Source of the DNA: Conchocele bisecta
Lineage: Eukaryota > Mollusca > Bivalvia > Lucinida > Thyasiridae
Assembly (NCBI GenBank): GCA_029237695.1
Contig: CM055266.1
Location: 120,022,569-120,086,568, forward strand
Direction: 5' to 3'
DNA: 64,000 nucleotides
Position 1 is the stretch's first letter. Every line of letters starts with the position of its first letter. Shown here one piece after another: positions 63,198 through 64,000 of the stretch. The notes beneath the pieces are model-generated. The model saw nothing but the letters and a program-made list of their open reading frames with translations. It made no database searches and had not been told where the DNA came from. A program made the translations under genes and the position numbers.

Positions 63198-63640
63198 TTT
63201 GGGGGGGGGGGGGGGGGGGGGGGTTATTAGGAGGGGGGCGTTAAGTCGAGGTTATACGGTATGTATGTGACGTTGACCCCGAGATCAGCGGGGATTTGTC
63301 ACAGCATATGAAATATTAAGTATTTTCAATGAAAGAAATAGAAGTTATAACATATTTCTCTGATGTTAAGTTTTGTAAAGAGACTAAGTATGTGACCTTG
63401 ACCTTGGGATCAGCGGGGGTTGGACAGTCGTAGATTTGTCACAGCATGATAGTACAACCTTAGAGGAATGCACAAGTGAAATAATAAGAATTTTCAATGA
63501 AGGAAATAGAAGTTATAACTTATTTCTCTGATGTTAAGTTTTGTAAAGAGTATTTGACCTTGACATTGGGATCAGCGGGGGTTGGACGGTCATGGATTTG
63601 GCACAGCATGGTAGTAGACACATATAAAAAACATACAACG
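62691..63640 (+). mobile_element. HINE/pearl-like element (family E4), copy 3, head to tail with copy 2
   Basis: Again starts AACTAGATTGGTCAGTAAGC right after GGGGGGTATAA of copy 2 and repeats its order, including the MITE at the same position. It loses the pattern after CACAGCATGGTAGTAGACAC near 63615; microsatellite and hairpin are missing. Confidence 0.85.
62945..63262. mobile_element. TA-type MITE, copy 2, with expanded poly-A and poly-G
   Basis: Same ends and same target position as copy 1. Poly-A at about 63024-63062 and G runs at 63164-63223 make it about 65 bp longer; the long G runs may be partly assembly error. Confidence 0.9.
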
Positions 63641-64000
63641 AGAGCGCCAGAACAAACGGTGAAGAAATGGTAAAATAAAACAACTATTATCCAAGCGGGA
63701 GAAAACAGAAAAACAGTCAAGTACATTTACAAGAAGACATGCCAGTAAGCACACCGCATTGGAACGATCAGTCAGCAGTGAGTCAGTTGAGATATGTAGA
63801 TGTTCCTGTCCGCCACTATGCCCACTATGCTTATGTTTAACAACTCTAAATCAGGCAGATATTCATGCGCGGTGTAGTCAATATAAAGTAGTAGTCAGTC
63901 AAAAGTAATACATATATGTTCAGGCCATATACTAGACATTGTTCACTTGCAGAGCCTGGTAAATATATATACTAATCTACGCCACAAGTTAATGTACCAT
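63641..64000. other. no recognisable feature
   Basis: Unassigned sequence to the window end. Confidence 0.35.

Overview
The window looks like repeat-dense nuclear DNA from an invertebrate animal, most likely a bivalve mollusc. The reasons are one intron-containing gene with GT-AG splice sites, AT-rich sequence with no bacterial gene packing, a very high load of short hairpin transposons (MITEs), and elements built as tandem core repeats plus a GACG/GGAC microsatellite plus a terminal hairpin, which resembles the 'pearl'/HINE (Helentron-derived) architecture described from bivalves. The species cannot be named from the sequence. I see no rRNA or tRNA gene, CRISPR array, operon or viral gene.

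The only host gene I can support is a minus-strand EF-hand protein of the calmodulin/troponin-C type. Three exons are visible: 37092-37308 (N-terminal extension), 34548-34691 (EF-hand 1 and start of EF-hand 2) and 33524-33787 (rest of EF-hand 2, EF-hand 3 and most of EF-hand 4). The joins are in phase, all borders are AG/GT, and EF-hand loops 2 and 4 are each cut by a phase-1 intron. The first exon and the final exon are not identified. The introns are full of mobile elements, and the intron directly after the 34548-34691 exon starts with a 17-bp tandem array that repeats the donor splice site.

Most of the rest is transposable-element sequence. Layout: 1-6.9 kb holds two broken pieces of Tc1/mariner-type transposase, a palindrome-array foldback element and several MITEs. 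6.9-26 kb is a mosaic of a tRNA-like SINE family (several copies with target-site duplications), a hairpin family with paired AAAGTATACTTT motifs, hAT-like GGGGCC-ended hairpins, TTAA-flanked piggyBac-like MITEs, a 63-bp satellite and a HINE-like element nested in two other elements. 26.5-26.9 kb is a rare non-repetitive stretch with promoter-like boxes. 27-31.2 kb is a composite repeat whose left part (27.03-30.06 kb) carries so many single-base insertions that assembly error is likely. 31.2-37.4 kb is the EF-hand gene with inserted repeats. 37.4-64 kb is again MITE mosaic, with HINE-like elements at 38.2-39.6, 57.0-57.6, 58.9-60.1 and 61.5-63.6 kb, the last two copies standing head to tail.

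The most interesting structures are: a group of foldback-like elements whose arms are arrays of short palindromes and which share a terminal signature (TACGGAGCC or GGAGCC, then GGGACATG) although the palindromes differ; the splice-donor minisatellite in the EF-hand gene; and the layered insertions, which give a relative history of mobile-element activity.
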